A DNA stretch of 64,000 nt from the NCBI RefSeq assembly GCF_002873395.1, contig NZ_MCUV01000008.1, forward strand, positions 37,586 through 101,585. Direction: 5' to 3'. This DNA is from Vibrio sp. 10N.286.49.B3. GTDB lineage: Bacteria; Pseudomonadota; Gammaproteobacteria; Enterobacterales; Vibrionaceae. The stretch's first letter is position 1. Every line of letters starts with the position of its first letter. This document shows, piece after piece, positions 25,037-34,839 of this stretch. The notes below the pieces were generated by a model. That model saw only the letters and a program-made list of their open reading frames with translations, searched no databases and was not told where the DNA came from. Position numbers and translations under genes: made by a program.

Positions 25037-26278
25037 ATGAAAAATATCAAACGTTTAGTGACGATCACTCTACTTGTTGTCGCTACCGGTGCCGTTGCCG
25101 CTTATTTTTATATGAAGAACGACGCCTCAACCGTGGCGTATTCTACGGAGCCTGTTCGCATCGGGAATATTGAAGATGTGGTGCTAACTAACGGTGTGTT
25201 ATACCCGTCCAAAATGGTGAACGTTGGGGCCCAAGTATCCGGAAAGTTAGCGTCGATTGCCGTTTCGGTTGGCGACAGGGTTGAAACGGGGGCTCTCATT
25301 GCGCAAATTGACAACCTTTCTCAAGAAAACGCATTAAAAGAAGCTCAAGCATCATTGACCAATATTAACGCTCAATATCAAGCGAAAGTCGCGCAAATTC
25401 ATCAATCAGAACTCTCTTTTGAAAGGCAGAAGGTGATGCTTGAAAAAAATCTCACCTCTCAGTCTTTGTATGACGCTGCGGAAGCGGAACTTCTTGTTTA
25501 TAAATCGGAATTAGACCAACTGGTTGCTGAAAAAGAGAAAGCGCTGATCAATGTTGATGATGCCCAGTTGGACTTAGGCTACACGACGATTGAGTCACCC
25601 ATTCATGGCACTGTTGTTTATGTCTCTGTCGAAGAGGGGCAAACCGTTAATACAAACCAGTCAACCCCTTCCATTGTGGAAGTGGCTCAACTCGATGTTA
25701 TGACGATCAAGGCACAAGTATCTGAAGCCGATATTATTCACATTGCGACGGGGCAAAAAGTGTACTTTTCGATTTTAGGCGCGCCACAACACCATTTTTA
25801 TGGTGAACTGAAATCAATTGAGCCTGGCCCAACCCTTTTGACTGGCGACGATAGTAAGCTAAACATTGGTGATAATGATGCTATTTATTATAACGCGTTA
25901 TTTGATGTCGATAATACGGAAGGGTTGCTGCGCTTTGGTATGACAGCGCAAGTCTCGATCGTACTCGATGATGCACAAGACACACTATTGGTTCCATCTC
26001 AAGTCCTGACTAAAAAGCTTCCTGGCAAGAATCGTTATCGTGTCCCTGTTTTAGTTGAGGGCGTATTAGAGATGCGAAATGTTGAGATTGGCATCAATAA
26101 TAAAGTGTATGCACAAGTTCTGAATGGGCTAGAGCTAGAAGATCAAGTTGTTATTGGTCAAGCGAACGCCAAATCGTCATCAGGTTTTGATATGTCATCG
26201 ACATTAGGATCTGAGAAAGGTGGTCGTGGTAATGGAGGTCCTGGAGGTCGCGGTCAAGGTAACGGCGGGAGACCTTAG
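25037..26278 (+). CDS. macA: MacA-type periplasmic adaptor
   Basis: The membrane-fusion subunit of a MacAB-TolC pump. One N-terminal transmembrane helix (LVTITLLVVATGAVAAYFYM) anchors it in the inner membrane. The lipoyl half-motifs NVGAQVSGKLASIAVSVGD and DLGYTTIESPIHGTV flank a long coiled-coil hairpin (about residues 85-180), followed by a beta-barrel part. The C-terminus is unusual: a glycine-rich, charged tail (GGRGNGGPGGRGQGNGGR). I start at the ATG at 25037; the frame extends two codons to a TTG. macB begins 3 nt after the stop, and kinase and regulator genes follow. Confidence 0.9.
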   Translation: MKNIKRLVTITLLVVATGAVAAYFYMKNDASTVAYSTEPVRIGNIEDVVLTNGVLYPSKMVNVGAQVSGKLASIAVSVGDRVETGALIAQIDNLSQENALKEAQASLTNINAQYQAKVAQIHQSELSFERQKVMLEKNLTSQSLYDAAEAELLVYKSELDQLVAEKEKALINVDDAQLDLGYTTIESPIHGTVVYVSVEEGQTVNTNQSTPSIVEVAQLDVMTIKAQVSEADIIHIATGQKVYFSILGAPQHHFYGELKSIEPGPTLLTGDDSKLNIGDNDAIYYNALFDVDNTEGLLRFGMTAQVSIVLDDAQDTLLVPSQVLTKKLPGKNRYRVPVLVEGVLEMRNVEIGINNKVYAQVLNGLELEDQVVIGQANAKSSSGFDMSSTLGSEKGGRGNGGPGGRGQGNGGRP

Positions 26279-26280
26279 TT

Positions 26281-28317
26281 ATGAGTGACGTTCTATTAGA
26301 AATTTCAGGACTCAGTCGTCGTTTTCCTGCAGGTGATGATCAGTTAACGGTATTGAACAACGTTAACCTAACCATACATCGCGGTGAAATGATCGCGATA
26401 ATGGGTGCATCGGGTTCGGGTAAATCGACGTTAATGAACATTTTAGGTTGCTTAGATACTCCTAGCGAAGGAACTTATCTTGTTAATGGTCGAGATACAT
26501 CAGTAATGAACCCTGACCAATTAGCGCAATTACGCCGTGACTATTTTGGTTTTATATTTCAACGTTATCATTTGTTAGATGATCTTACTGCTATCGGTAA
26601 TGTTGAGATCCCTGCGCTTTACTCGGCCGAAAATAAAGCGTCCCGCCAAGCGCGAGCTAAGCAGCTGTTAAAAAGGTTGGGGCTAGCGGAGCGAATGGAT
26701 CATAAGCCAAGTCAACTTAGTGGTGGGCAACAACAACGAGTCAGTGTCGCCCGCGCTTTGATCAATGGCGGTACGGTGATCCTTGCCGATGAACCCACCG
26801 GGGCTCTGGATAGTCATAGCAGTAAAGAGATGATGGACTTGCTTCGCGAGTTGCATCAACAAGGGCATACTATTGTTCTGGTTACTCATGATCCTAAGAT
26901 CGCCGCCTCTGCGGAACGTGTAATCGAGATCTCTGATGGAGAAATCGTGAGTGATATAACGAGCGATGCCAGTAACGATAACGCCTCAACTGAACATTCA
27001 GCGACAGTTCATTCGGCAGTGGTTAGTTCGAAAGTAGCTAGGTCGGCCACGGATGGTTCGTCGACAAGAATCGAAGAGAAACAAAGTGTCAATAAACCTG
27101 TATCAAAGCCATTTTCTGCACAGTGGTTCAGCGTTGTTGAAGCGTTCAAAATGTCGCTATCTGCAATGGGAAGCCATCGACTAAGAACGTTTCTGACGAT
27201 GCTGGGGATCATCATCGGTATTGCCTCTGTGGTGTCCGTTGTCGCGATTGGTAATGGCTCTCAAGCTCAGGTGTTGTCACGAATGGCTTCAATGGGCACT
27301 AATACTATTGAAATCAAACCTGGTTCTGGGCTGGGCGACCGACGTGCTGGGCGAGTGAGAACCTTGACAGCAAGTGATGCAAACGCTTTAACGAATCTCT
27401 CCTTTGTTGATAGTGTGACACCGACTGTACGTGTGAATGTGGCGGTGCGCTATGGTAATGAGGCGGTAACAGCAGAAGTGCAAGGTGTTGGTCCTGACTA
27501 CTTTCGCGTTCGCGGTTTTGAAGTCGCACAAGGGCAGCTATTTGATGACGGGAGTATCGATGCACTAGAGCAAGTGGCGGTTATTGACAACAATACCTTG
27601 AATGACCTTTTCCCTGATGGCGAAGCACTTGGCAAAGTCATCTTTTTAGGTCGCTTGCCAGTGCGTATTATCGCGGTTACTGAAGCAAGAGAAATGGCGT
27701 TTGGTAATAGCGATGCTCTGAATGTTTGGCTACCTTATAGCACGGTAAATTCTCGTATTTATAGCCAAAATTACGTTAATGATATTACGGTCAGGGTGAG
27801 CGATGAAGTATCCAGTACCGCTGCAGAGCAAGCGATTATTAATTTAATTAAAATGCGCCATGGTGTGGAAGACTTCTTTACCGTCAATACGGATACGGTC
27901 AGAGAAAATATTGAACAAACGTCATCAACGATGACCTTACTTATTTCGGCTATTGCCTTTATTTCATTGGTGGTAGGTGGCATCGGTGTTATGAACATCA
28001 TGTTGGTGTCGGTAACTGAACGAACGCGAGAAATCGGCATTCGCATGGCAGTTGGAGCAAGGCAAGCGGATATTCTAAGACAGTTTTTAATAGAAGCCGT
28101 TTTAGTGTGTTTGTGTGGTGGCGCTTTGGGTATAGGGTTAGCTTACGCTGTGGGCTTGATTGTCTCATCGACGAGCAGTGGTTTGAGTCTAATTTATTCG
28201 ACTAACTCAATTATTGCCGCCTTTACGTGCTCAACACTGATTGGGGTTCTGTTTGGCTTCTTACCGGCCAGAAATGCAGCAAGATTAAACCCTGTAGATG
28301 CGCTATCTAAAGGATAA
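26281..28317 (+). CDS. macB: MacB-type ABC transporter (ATPase-permease fusion)
   Basis: A 678-residue mechanotransmission ABC transporter. The N-terminal ATPase has Walker A GASGSGKST (near 42), Q loop FIFQRYHLLD, signature LSGGQQQRVSVARAL and Walker B VILADEPTGALD. A serine-rich linker of about 55 residues (near 225-280) leads to the first transmembrane helix (TFLTMLGIIIGIASVVSVVA). A large periplasmic domain follows, then three C-terminal helices with VGGIGVMNIMLVSVTERTRE. With MacA and a TolC encoded elsewhere it exports macrolides, siderophores, lipopeptides or haem precursors. It is tightly coupled to macA and to the two-component genes downstream. Confidence 0.93.
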   Translation: MSDVLLEISGLSRRFPAGDDQLTVLNNVNLTIHRGEMIAIMGASGSGKSTLMNILGCLDTPSEGTYLVNGRDTSVMNPDQLAQLRRDYFGFIFQRYHLLDDLTAIGNVEIPALYSAENKASRQARAKQLLKRLGLAERMDHKPSQLSGGQQQRVSVARALINGGTVILADEPTGALDSHSSKEMMDLLRELHQQGHTIVLVTHDPKIAASAERVIEISDGEIVSDITSDASNDNASTEHSATVHSAVVSSKVARSATDGSSTRIEEKQSVNKPVSKPFSAQWFSVVEAFKMSLSAMGSHRLRTFLTMLGIIIGIASVVSVVAIGNGSQAQVLSRMASMGTNTIEIKPGSGLGDRRAGRVRTLTASDANALTNLSFVDSVTPTVRVNVAVRYGNEAVTAEVQGVGPDYFRVRGFEVAQGQLFDDGSIDALEQVAVIDNNTLNDLFPDGEALGKVIFLGRLPVRIIAVTEAREMAFGNSDALNVWLPYSTVNSRIYSQNYVNDITVRVSDEVSSTAAEQAIINLIKMRHGVEDFFTVNTDTVRENIEQTSSTMTLLISAIAFISLVVGGIGVMNIMLVSVTERTREIGIRMAVGARQADILRQFLIEAVLVCLCGGALGIGLAYAVGLIVSSTSSGLSLIYSTNSIIAAFTCSTLIGVLFGFLPARNAARLNPVDALSKG

Positions 28318-28325
28318 GGAAATAG

Positions 28326-29762
28326 ATGTTGAAAGTGAATTTTAAGCTGAAGATCATTCATAAGTTCTTTCTAGCATTTTGTATTACAAGCTTTTTGGCT
28401 GTGTGCATTATGCTCGCACTGATCATGCAAAATCTGTCAACAGGTTTTCATGATTTCATTAAAGAAGCGGAATCGAGCTATGTAGAACAAGTCAGCCAAA
28501 AATTAGGCGAGTTTTATAAAGAAAATGGGACGTGGCAATCGTTAAAAGGCGATGACAACCAATGGCGACGCCTCGTTGGCACGAGAAGAGCGAGTGAGGA
28601 TCATACGTCGTTATCTGTACCGACAGATACAACAGGAATAAGCCAATTATTGCAAACACAGCGAAGGCTCAGTTTATATGATGTGAATAAAACGGTTGTG
28701 GTTGGCCGCTCTCAAATGGATCAAAGCCTGTTAACTCGAGCCATAGAGTATGAGGGTAGCGTGATTGGTTGGTTAAGTTATGTGCCATCACAACTTGCCG
28801 ATCATAGCCCTGCGAATGTATTTTTGGCTGAGCAATATCAAAGTTATGTCTCTATTACGCTCGCCGTCATTGTCCTCGCGTTTGTCACGGCCTGGCTTTT
28901 CTCTCGTCATTTGGTTGCGCCCATATTTAGGGTTAATCAAGGTACGACTCAATTAATTCAGGGTAAACTTGCTACAAGAGTGGTTAGCAATAGCAACGAT
29001 GAGTTAGGTGTCCTAACGGACAATATAAATATTCTGGCTCAGACGTTGGAGAAGAACAAAACGGAACGTTCTAAATGGATGTCAGATGTTGCACACGAAC
29101 TGAAAACACCCTTAACCGTTGTTCGAGGGCAACTCAATGCAATTCAAGACGGAATTTTTAAAGCAGATGAAAAGCGTTTACAGGTGATGATTGACCAAAT
29201 AGATGGAATGAGTCATTTGGTGGATGACATTTATCAATTGTCCATTACCGACATTGGTGGGTTGTCATACAAAAAAAAATTATTTAACCTCGTTGAACTC
29301 CTTAAAGATATCTTACTTGGCTTTAAGGTGAAAACCGATGAGCTTGGGTTGGCATTACATTGTGATGCGCTGTATTTGAGTGAGAATGCTGAGTGTTTCG
29401 TTATCGCAGATAGAGATCGTTTGACGCAGTTGTTTATCAACATATTGGAAAATAGCTGTCGTTATACCGACGCACCGGGAAGTATTGCTTTATCACTTAG
29501 CAAAGATAAAAATAATGTTGAGGTGATTATTGAAGATACATCGCCATCGATACCTGAAGGTGATTTCACTCAAGTATTTGAACGCTTTTATCGAGTAGAA
29601 CAATCTCGCAACCGAGAGCATGGTGGCTCTGGTATTGGTTTAGCATTGTGTCAGCAAATTATCGAGGCGCATCAAGGCACTATTTGTGCTAAAAAATCAG
29701 ATCTGGGCGGTGTTAAAATGATGATAACCCTACCGATCCATCACCATACTGGCTCACAATAA
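28326..29762 (+). CDS. Sensor histidine kinase (BaeS-like)
   Basis: A 478-residue inner-membrane kinase with TM1 near 11-33, a periplasmic sensing part of about 140 residues, TM2 near 177-197, a HAMP linker, the H box VAHELKTPLTVVRGQL, the N box NILENSCRYT and the G box GGSGIGLALCQQI. It starts 9 nt after macB. It most probably senses envelope or antimicrobial stress and phosphorylates the regulator encoded next, which would control this pump operon. The domain order is like BaeS and CpxA. The signal is unknown. Confidence 0.9.
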   Translation: MLKVNFKLKIIHKFFLAFCITSFLAVCIMLALIMQNLSTGFHDFIKEAESSYVEQVSQKLGEFYKENGTWQSLKGDDNQWRRLVGTRRASEDHTSLSVPTDTTGISQLLQTQRRLSLYDVNKTVVVGRSQMDQSLLTRAIEYEGSVIGWLSYVPSQLADHSPANVFLAEQYQSYVSITLAVIVLAFVTAWLFSRHLVAPIFRVNQGTTQLIQGKLATRVVSNSNDELGVLTDNINILAQTLEKNKTERSKWMSDVAHELKTPLTVVRGQLNAIQDGIFKADEKRLQVMIDQIDGMSHLVDDIYQLSITDIGGLSYKKKLFNLVELLKDILLGFKVKTDELGLALHCDALYLSENAECFVIADRDRLTQLFINILENSCRYTDAPGSIALSLSKDKNNVEVIIEDTSPSIPEGDFTQVFERFYRVEQSRNREHGGSGIGLALCQQIIEAHQGTICAKKSDLGGVKMMITLPIHHHTGSQ

Positions 29763-29785
29763 GATTTCGATTGAGGAAAGAGAGA

Positions 29786-30496
29786 ATGAAGACGCATATT
29801 TTGATTGTGGAAGACGAGGAATACATTGCCGAAGTCTTGATCGCGTATTGCCAAAATAGCGGCTTTGAAGCGACACACCTCGCGTCGGGTGCGAATGTTG
29901 TTGAGACGGTGAAATCGCAGACGTTTGACTTAATGTTACTTGATTTAATGCTGCCAGATGTAGATGGTGTGGAAATATGCAAACAAGTACGTCAGTTTTC
30001 TCAATTACCTATCATAATGGTGACTGCAAAAAGTGAAGAGATTGACCGATTAATTGGTTTAGAGTTCGGAGCTGATGATTATATCTGCAAGCCATTTAGC
30101 CCTAGAGAAGTGATTGCGAGGATCAAAACGGTACTGCGCCGAATTCAACCAAACCCATCGTCTAACCGCTCTTATCAACCAAGCGCTGAGTTAGTTTTGG
30201 GACAATTTGTATTAAAGCCTGATGAATATGAGGCCCGATTTGGTGGCTGCTTTCTCGACTTAACGCCCAAAGAATTCATGTTACTTCGCTTGCTAGTGGA
30301 GCATCCGGGGCGAGTGTATAGTCGTGATGATATTCTCAATGCGCTTTACAGCGACCTTGCCGATGTATCAGACAGAAATATTGATACCCACATAAAGAAC
30401 ATCCGTAAAAAAATACATGCTGTGGCACCAACAGCAAACCCTATCCGTTCGGTTTATGGGGTAGGCTACAAATTGCTGCATGAAACACTGAAATAA
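29786..30496 (+). CDS. OmpR-family response regulator (BaeR-like)
   Basis: A receiver domain (VEDEE acidic pocket, phospho-acceptor Asp in MLLDLMLPDVDG, conserved MVTAK lysine, GADDYICKPFSPREV) joined to a winged-helix DNA-binding domain (LTPKEFMLLRLLVEHPGRV and DRNIDTHIKNIRKKI). I start at the ATG at 29786 because GAGGAAAG lies 7 nt before it; the frame also extends to a TTG at 29771. It is the last gene of the macA operon and may bind the tandem 11-bp repeats upstream of macA. Confidence 0.92.
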   Translation: MKTHILIVEDEEYIAEVLIAYCQNSGFEATHLASGANVVETVKSQTFDLMLLDLMLPDVDGVEICKQVRQFSQLPIIMVTAKSEEIDRLIGLEFGADDYICKPFSPREVIARIKTVLRRIQPNPSSNRSYQPSAELVLGQFVLKPDEYEARFGGCFLDLTPKEFMLLRLLVEHPGRVYSRDDILNALYSDLADVSDRNIDTHIKNIRKKIHAVAPTANPIRSVYGVGYKLLHETLK

Positions 30497-30639
30497 TCAG
30501 TGTATATAGCCAGTTAGGTATGGTTAGGATAAGTTTGCAACGCAGAGAGGAAGTACACTTGACTGCAACTCAAGCCTACGAGAGGTCGACATCAAAAGAG
30601 ATCTACACCATCAATATGGGATGATAAGTACACGACTCC

Positions 30640-30683
30640 CAATACTTGTCGTTATTCATAGATTGCTAATTTAGTGAGAGCGC
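30640..30683 (+). repeat. Left copy of an imperfect direct repeat of about 40 bp
   Basis: The sequence around AATACTTGTCGTTATTCATA...CTAATTTAGTGA recurs at 36096-36131 with the same order and roughly 85% identity (shared blocks TGTCGTTAT, CAT, GATT, CTAATTTAGT). The pair encloses 5.4 kb of accessory genes. The rest of 30497-30768 is gene-free. Confidence 0.6.
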
Positions 30684-30768
30684 TAAAACGAAAATGCCCC
30701 ATTCCTTCTTTCGACCGATTAGCCATGACTTTTCCCTCTTTAAGAGCCGACCCGTAGGGCGACTATGG

Positions 30769-31038
30769 TTAGCCTAAGAAAATGTATTTAAGGGCTGCGA
30801 TAAGTACCGCCACACCAACACCGAACATGAATTTTTTAATCCATGACAAGTCTGTTTTGATTTCGCTTAAGTCAGCTTTTAAGTCCTTGTGAAGAACTTC
30901 AAGATCACTTTTAGTTGCGGCTTCATTGCCATACATCTCACCGAAAAGGTTTACCATTTCTTCGGCTTGCTTTTCATTCATACCCGCGCTTTGTAAACGC
31001 TTGATTGCCTTATGTGTATCTAGTGGAATTGCGGTCAT
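30769..31038 (-). CDS. Small coiled-coil membrane protein (DUF1640-like)
   Basis: An 89-residue protein with an N-terminal helical part (AIKRLQSAGMNEKQAEEMV), a heptad-like coiled coil (SDLEVLHKDLKADLSEIKTDLSWIKK, residues about 43-68 given in parts) and one C-terminal transmembrane helix (FMFGVGVAVLIAALKYIFL). This plan is common in small phage- or plasmid-linked proteins of the DUF1640 type. Function is unknown. It is on the minus strand downstream of a small HTH protein, inside the segment bounded by the direct repeats. Confidence 0.65.
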   Translation of the reverse strand: MTAIPLDTHKAIKRLQSAGMNEKQAEEMVNLFGEMYGNEAATKSDLEVLHKDLKADLSEIKTDLSWIKKFMFGVGVAVLIAALKYIFLG

Positions 31039-31088
31039 CTCGTAACCCTCATTGATTAACCTACGACTTCATTTTGCGCGAATATCGC

Positions 31089-31310
31089 TCATTGGTCAAT
31101 GGGTGAATGTGCGATTACTGCACATTTTTTTTGTTCTTGTCGGTGTTTAATACCTTCAATAATTAGCTCTACGGCTGTGCGTCTGGTTCGCCACCAATCA
31201 TAAAAAGTTCGACGGGGTACATTCGCCAAGTCTGCAACCTCTTTTGCGTCAAGACCTACGCTATCCCGGCAGTATGCTGAAAAGGCTTCTTTCTCTGTAG
31301 TTTGTGTCAT
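31089..31310 (-). CDS. Small helix-turn-helix protein
   Basis: 73 residues with a helix-turn-helix-like core (VGLDAKEVADLANVPRRTF then YDWWRTRRTAVELI). The WW and RTRR part resembles the recognition helix of phage- or plasmid-type regulators that detect a target by a basic face. It is probably a DNA-binding regulator of the small accessory module and is upstream of the coiled-coil gene at 30769. The specific family is not recognised. Confidence 0.6.
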   Translation of the reverse strand: MTQTTEKEAFSAYCRDSVGLDAKEVADLANVPRRTFYDWWRTRRTAVELIIEGIKHRQEQKKCAVIAHSPIDQ

Positions 31311-31798
31311 ATATTCCTCTATGTGCGTATATCACTCACATCCAACTACAGTGTGTGTTATTCGCTCAATGCAGTCAAGCAATAGCCTCGCAGAGGAAAG
31401 CGAGTATGAAACTTTATTCCTCTCCTACAGGGGTGTTTCAATTTATTTGGCTTAGCAAGCTTTTGCCCCATTCCGTTTGGGCTAGTGCCTCTGTAACGAA
31501 GGCTACAATTACTTTTCCTTACTTTTACTTATGTCTCGTGTGTCTGCTGTATCAGATATTTACCACACAGCGACAACTGGATTGTAATAATTGACAGTAA
31601 ATTGTCCAATTGTCGTTAACGAAGGGTTTGTTAGGTAAATAAGTTTGAAGTGAGTCTTGGTGCTATCTTTTCATTGCCGTTATGCATTTGTTTAATAATG
31701 ATTTTTTACAAATTAAAACTATTAATTATCTGATTAAACACTATTATTTTGCCTTTAAATGGAGCAATAGTTCCGTAGTCATACCTTTGAGGCAGTTT
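31311..31798. other. Gene-free region upstream of lipoprotein genes
   Basis: About 490 bp between divergent genes. Short frames here have no ribosome site or domain and look non-coding. I see no strong palindrome. Confidence 0.4.
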
Positions 31799-32797
31799 GT
31801 GAAAAATAGTTATTTAGCAATAACGACAGCGGTAGTAATGATGTTAGTCGGGTGCACTGAAGATGATGCTAACGCATACCATAGATATAAGGACTGGAAC
31901 ACAGTTCGAGGAGTTAGCTTAGATAATGCATCGGAGTTCAAGTTCACTTACGATGTAGTTAATGATTACATGTATGTAATTTCACGAACACCTCGTAACA
32001 TTGGTAGCCATCTCTACAGAGAAGAAACTTACCACACTCCAGAAGGGGCTATTAGTTTTAATTCAGATACAGTGAACCAAGATTGCGACGGGTCTGAAGG
32101 TAGTTGTGATGGTAGACAACGATTTGAATTAGCAGACACGAGTGGCGATATAATTATTGCGTACCATAGTGCAAGTGTAGATGGGGGACAAAGTTGGTTT
32201 AGAGACCCACTTCACACAAACGCATTCGGTGATGAGCAATATGTCGTTGCAGGAACAACCTATGAGAGTCGTGACTTCGGTCGAACCTGGCTAACAATGC
32301 CAATGACTTTGGATGCTGAATACCGATTTTTCAATGGAGAAGATGTTTATGCAGGAACTGTAACAAACCAGGACTCCACCTCTTTTTGGATCACTACAGA
32401 TAAAGGTAATAACTGGGAAGAGCACACTGAGGTATCAGGCATACCAACGATGCATCCTCTAGGCGACCTTATTGCACTGTTTGACAAGGACGAATCTGTT
32501 ATCTATTACAGCGAAGATCTTGCCACAACTTGGCACGTTATAGATATTGAGGGTATTGAGCTAAAGTCTCTGTGGACAGACGGTAATAAACTATATTTCC
32601 TTGGTGAAAATAATGTTCGATATGCGTCCATTTTAGATGATGGCATGCTTAGTGATCTAGTTCAGCTTGGAAGTACGTTTGACCATTTTGACGGAATTAA
32701 TGGTGAACCGGTAGTGACCAAATCTATGGAATTCATGAAAGAGATGACTTTCGTCACATTTGCCAATACAAGAGTTGGGATTGCTAACCCAAAATAG
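31799..32797 (+). CDS. Lipoprotein with four Asp-box repeats
   Basis: I start at the GTG at 31799 because GAGGCA precedes it and the next residues form a lipoprotein signal (VKNSYLAITTAVVMMLVGC); the frame extends 39 codons upstream without signal character. The mature protein (about 310 residues) has four Asp-box-like motifs, S/T-x-D-x-G-x-S/T/N-W: SVDGGQSW, SRDFGRTW, TTDKGNNW and the weaker SEDLATTW. These mark a beta-propeller as in sialidases and Vps10-type proteins. There is no catalytic evidence. It is probably a cell-surface or periplasmic binding protein, next to another lipoprotein gene. Confidence 0.7.
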   Translation: MKNSYLAITTAVVMMLVGCTEDDANAYHRYKDWNTVRGVSLDNASEFKFTYDVVNDYMYVISRTPRNIGSHLYREETYHTPEGAISFNSDTVNQDCDGSEGSCDGRQRFELADTSGDIIIAYHSASVDGGQSWFRDPLHTNAFGDEQYVVAGTTYESRDFGRTWLTMPMTLDAEYRFFNGEDVYAGTVTNQDSTSFWITTDKGNNWEEHTEVSGIPTMHPLGDLIALFDKDESVIYYSEDLATTWHVIDIEGIELKSLWTDGNKLYFLGENNVRYASILDDGMLSDLVQLGSTFDHFDGINGEPVVTKSMEFMKEMTFVTFANTRVGIANPK

Positions 32798-33082
32798 AGA
32801 GCTTCGGCACTTCGTAACTCAGAAGTGCCCCTTTTCATCAAGTTAGGGCTCCTATCTGTCACACTCTAAGGATAGATATTTGTCCTACTTTTTCATTATG
32901 CGTTTAGAAGGCCAGCCGAATCGATACCTAAGTACCACAAATTTGGCGTGTTAGATTAATATATGATAACAGTTTCAATGTGTAATTATTAGTCAATCGG
33001 TTTGCTCATGAGTGTAATGTCACAAAATGCGCGCTTTGCTTAATTTATGGTTGCTGGCTCAATAACTATAACGAGCAAAATA

Positions 33083-34618
33083 ATGAAAATTCAATATGCT
33101 AAGCACTCAATTTTTGCACTTGCAGTAACATCAATTATTGTCGGTTGTGGTGGTAGCTCTGGTAGCGATGATGGTGATTCAAACTACAAGCAGATAAAAT
33201 CAAATACAAAGGGCGCTACTGCATTTGCCTTTGTTACAGATAGTGCATCATACTCTGATGAAGTTTCTATCGATGCTATGTCAACCCGCAACGGCGAGCC
33301 TTCGCTCACAACGGTCAGTGGTTCTTGTGATGACTTAGTGAAGGTTACTGAAGTTGAGATTGAAGATCCTGATTCACCAGACTCAGAAAACCCTGAATTC
33401 ATCACTGAAAAAGTGTTTTCTGAGTCTGATAGCAATAACTGTTCTATTAATGAGGTGGTTCCAATGTCAGAGCACCTTATTTTAAGAGGAAACTTTTACC
33501 AATTAGCCGATGCTACAGGTAAGGAGATTCATCACTGTTTACTTGTTGCTTTACCATTAGATGAGGCGAATGGCCTTGGTGAGTGTCTTGTCTATGATAC
33601 CCCAACTGATTATGGATCGTACATTGATGGTGTTAATGTAACTGGAGATGGTAAGGGCTTGCAGATTATGTACCACCATACACCTGATCTTGATAACAAT
33701 CCTTTAATTTATTTACCTACACTGGCTTACTGGGATAATAACGGCAAGGTCGAAACTCTCTATCAGCAACCGACTGAAGGTGGAGCATCTCCTATTCATA
33801 CAGCTTGGTCATATGATGGAAGCGAGCATTACTTCACAAAGCATTTTGATGGTCCTAACTCATGGGTTTCCCCTGCCCACATTAATTGCTCTGGTTCTTC
33901 ATGTGGAGGTCTTGGAATTGATCGTGATTATTATGTGCCATACCATCACTCTCATCGACTGCATAAGAAATTTGTACAATCTGGAGAGTTTGTAATTACT
34001 AACCTGAAAGGCTTGGATAATTCAGGTGATGTAGGGTCGGTAGTGCTTAACACTAAGTATATGATGCCATTTTCTCTTACTGAGTTTAGCCTGAATGGTG
34101 TCGCTGGTAGTTTAAGTGTTCTTCATCGGCACGAAATTCAACATCAAGATGCTGAAAATATATATTTTTCAGGTGATTTTGATGTGAATTATGGTGCAGA
34201 GGGCACAGTATACGGTGGCTTTTTCAAGGTCTCAAAAGCAGACTTAAGTACAAACTTCATCCCGATGGAGCAAATGTTTACCTTCAGTGAATATAGCAAG
34301 GTGTACGAGTCTATTGTCGGTGAAACTAACTATGTATTCTTGGAAGGTGGTACTGGGGGTAACATGACTCTCTCTTACTACGATATTAACAGCCTTGAGC
34401 ATGTTTCTGATAACATTCTAGAGCGGCCAGAGCTCGTAAACTTTGATACCTTTGAGATTCGTCAGTATGTAAGTGGCGTGAAGATTATTGCCTCTAACTT
34501 CTTTGGTGAGTCAGCTGAGCTATTTTTTGATCAAGTGACTGGTGAGATCACTAAAGATCCAATTGACCGTCAAGAGATTGGTGGGACGATTCCGCTTTAC
34601 CCGACATCAGGTATTTAA
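33083..34618 (+). CDS. Large lipoprotein of unknown function
   Basis: The start is placed at the ATG at 33083, which gives a lipoprotein signal (FALAVTSIIVGCGG). A Gly/Ser/Asp linker (SSGSDDGDSN) then leads to about 480 residues rich in beta-strand patterns and aromatic residues (YHHTPDLDNNPLIYLP, YYDINSLEHV). Acidic repeats near residue 105-120 (EDPDSPDSENPE) stand out. The regular alternation suggests a beta-propeller like its neighbour, but I see no Asp-box. It ends just before a terminator and probably belongs to the same expression unit or gene pair as 31799. Function unknown. Confidence 0.65.
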   Translation: MKIQYAKHSIFALAVTSIIVGCGGSSGSDDGDSNYKQIKSNTKGATAFAFVTDSASYSDEVSIDAMSTRNGEPSLTTVSGSCDDLVKVTEVEIEDPDSPDSENPEFITEKVFSESDSNNCSINEVVPMSEHLILRGNFYQLADATGKEIHHCLLVALPLDEANGLGECLVYDTPTDYGSYIDGVNVTGDGKGLQIMYHHTPDLDNNPLIYLPTLAYWDNNGKVETLYQQPTEGGASPIHTAWSYDGSEHYFTKHFDGPNSWVSPAHINCSGSSCGGLGIDRDYYVPYHHSHRLHKKFVQSGEFVITNLKGLDNSGDVGSVVLNTKYMMPFSLTEFSLNGVAGSLSVLHRHEIQHQDAENIYFSGDFDVNYGAEGTVYGGFFKVSKADLSTNFIPMEQMFTFSEYSKVYESIVGETNYVFLEGGTGGNMTLSYYDINSLEHVSDNILERPELVNFDTFEIRQYVSGVKIIASNFFGESAELFFDQVTGEITKDPIDRQEIGGTIPLYPTSGI

Positions 34619-34634
34619 CTTAGACAACTTTACA

Positions 34635-34660
34635 AAAGGCCTGTGACGCAGGCCTTTTTT
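34635..34660 (+). terminator. Terminator after the lipoprotein gene
   Basis: AAAGGCCTG/CAGGCCTTT with a TGACG loop, running into a T run. Confidence 0.9.
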
Positions 34661-34839
34661 GGCAAATAAATGAGAACAGAATATCGTTAATAAGATGATA
34701 TGCGCCACTGTAGTGAATAAGTTAAGTTGGACAACTTTATGTCTGCTAAACACATAGTTTGCAATATCTGAGGTAATCCGATAAATAACCGTGTTAGTCG
34801 GTCCTGTCCACCAACGTTGCAGATCATCCTGAGCCCATA

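Noticed and set aside
31304..31594. 96-codon open frame opposite the HTH gene
   Set aside because: It starts on the opposite strand within the promoter of the HTH gene, with no domain or ribosome site.
34730..34743. GACAACTTTATGTC, similar to the WYL-locus palindrome
   Set aside because: It has six bases between the half-sites instead of five, and it lies downstream of a terminator with no gene start nearby.
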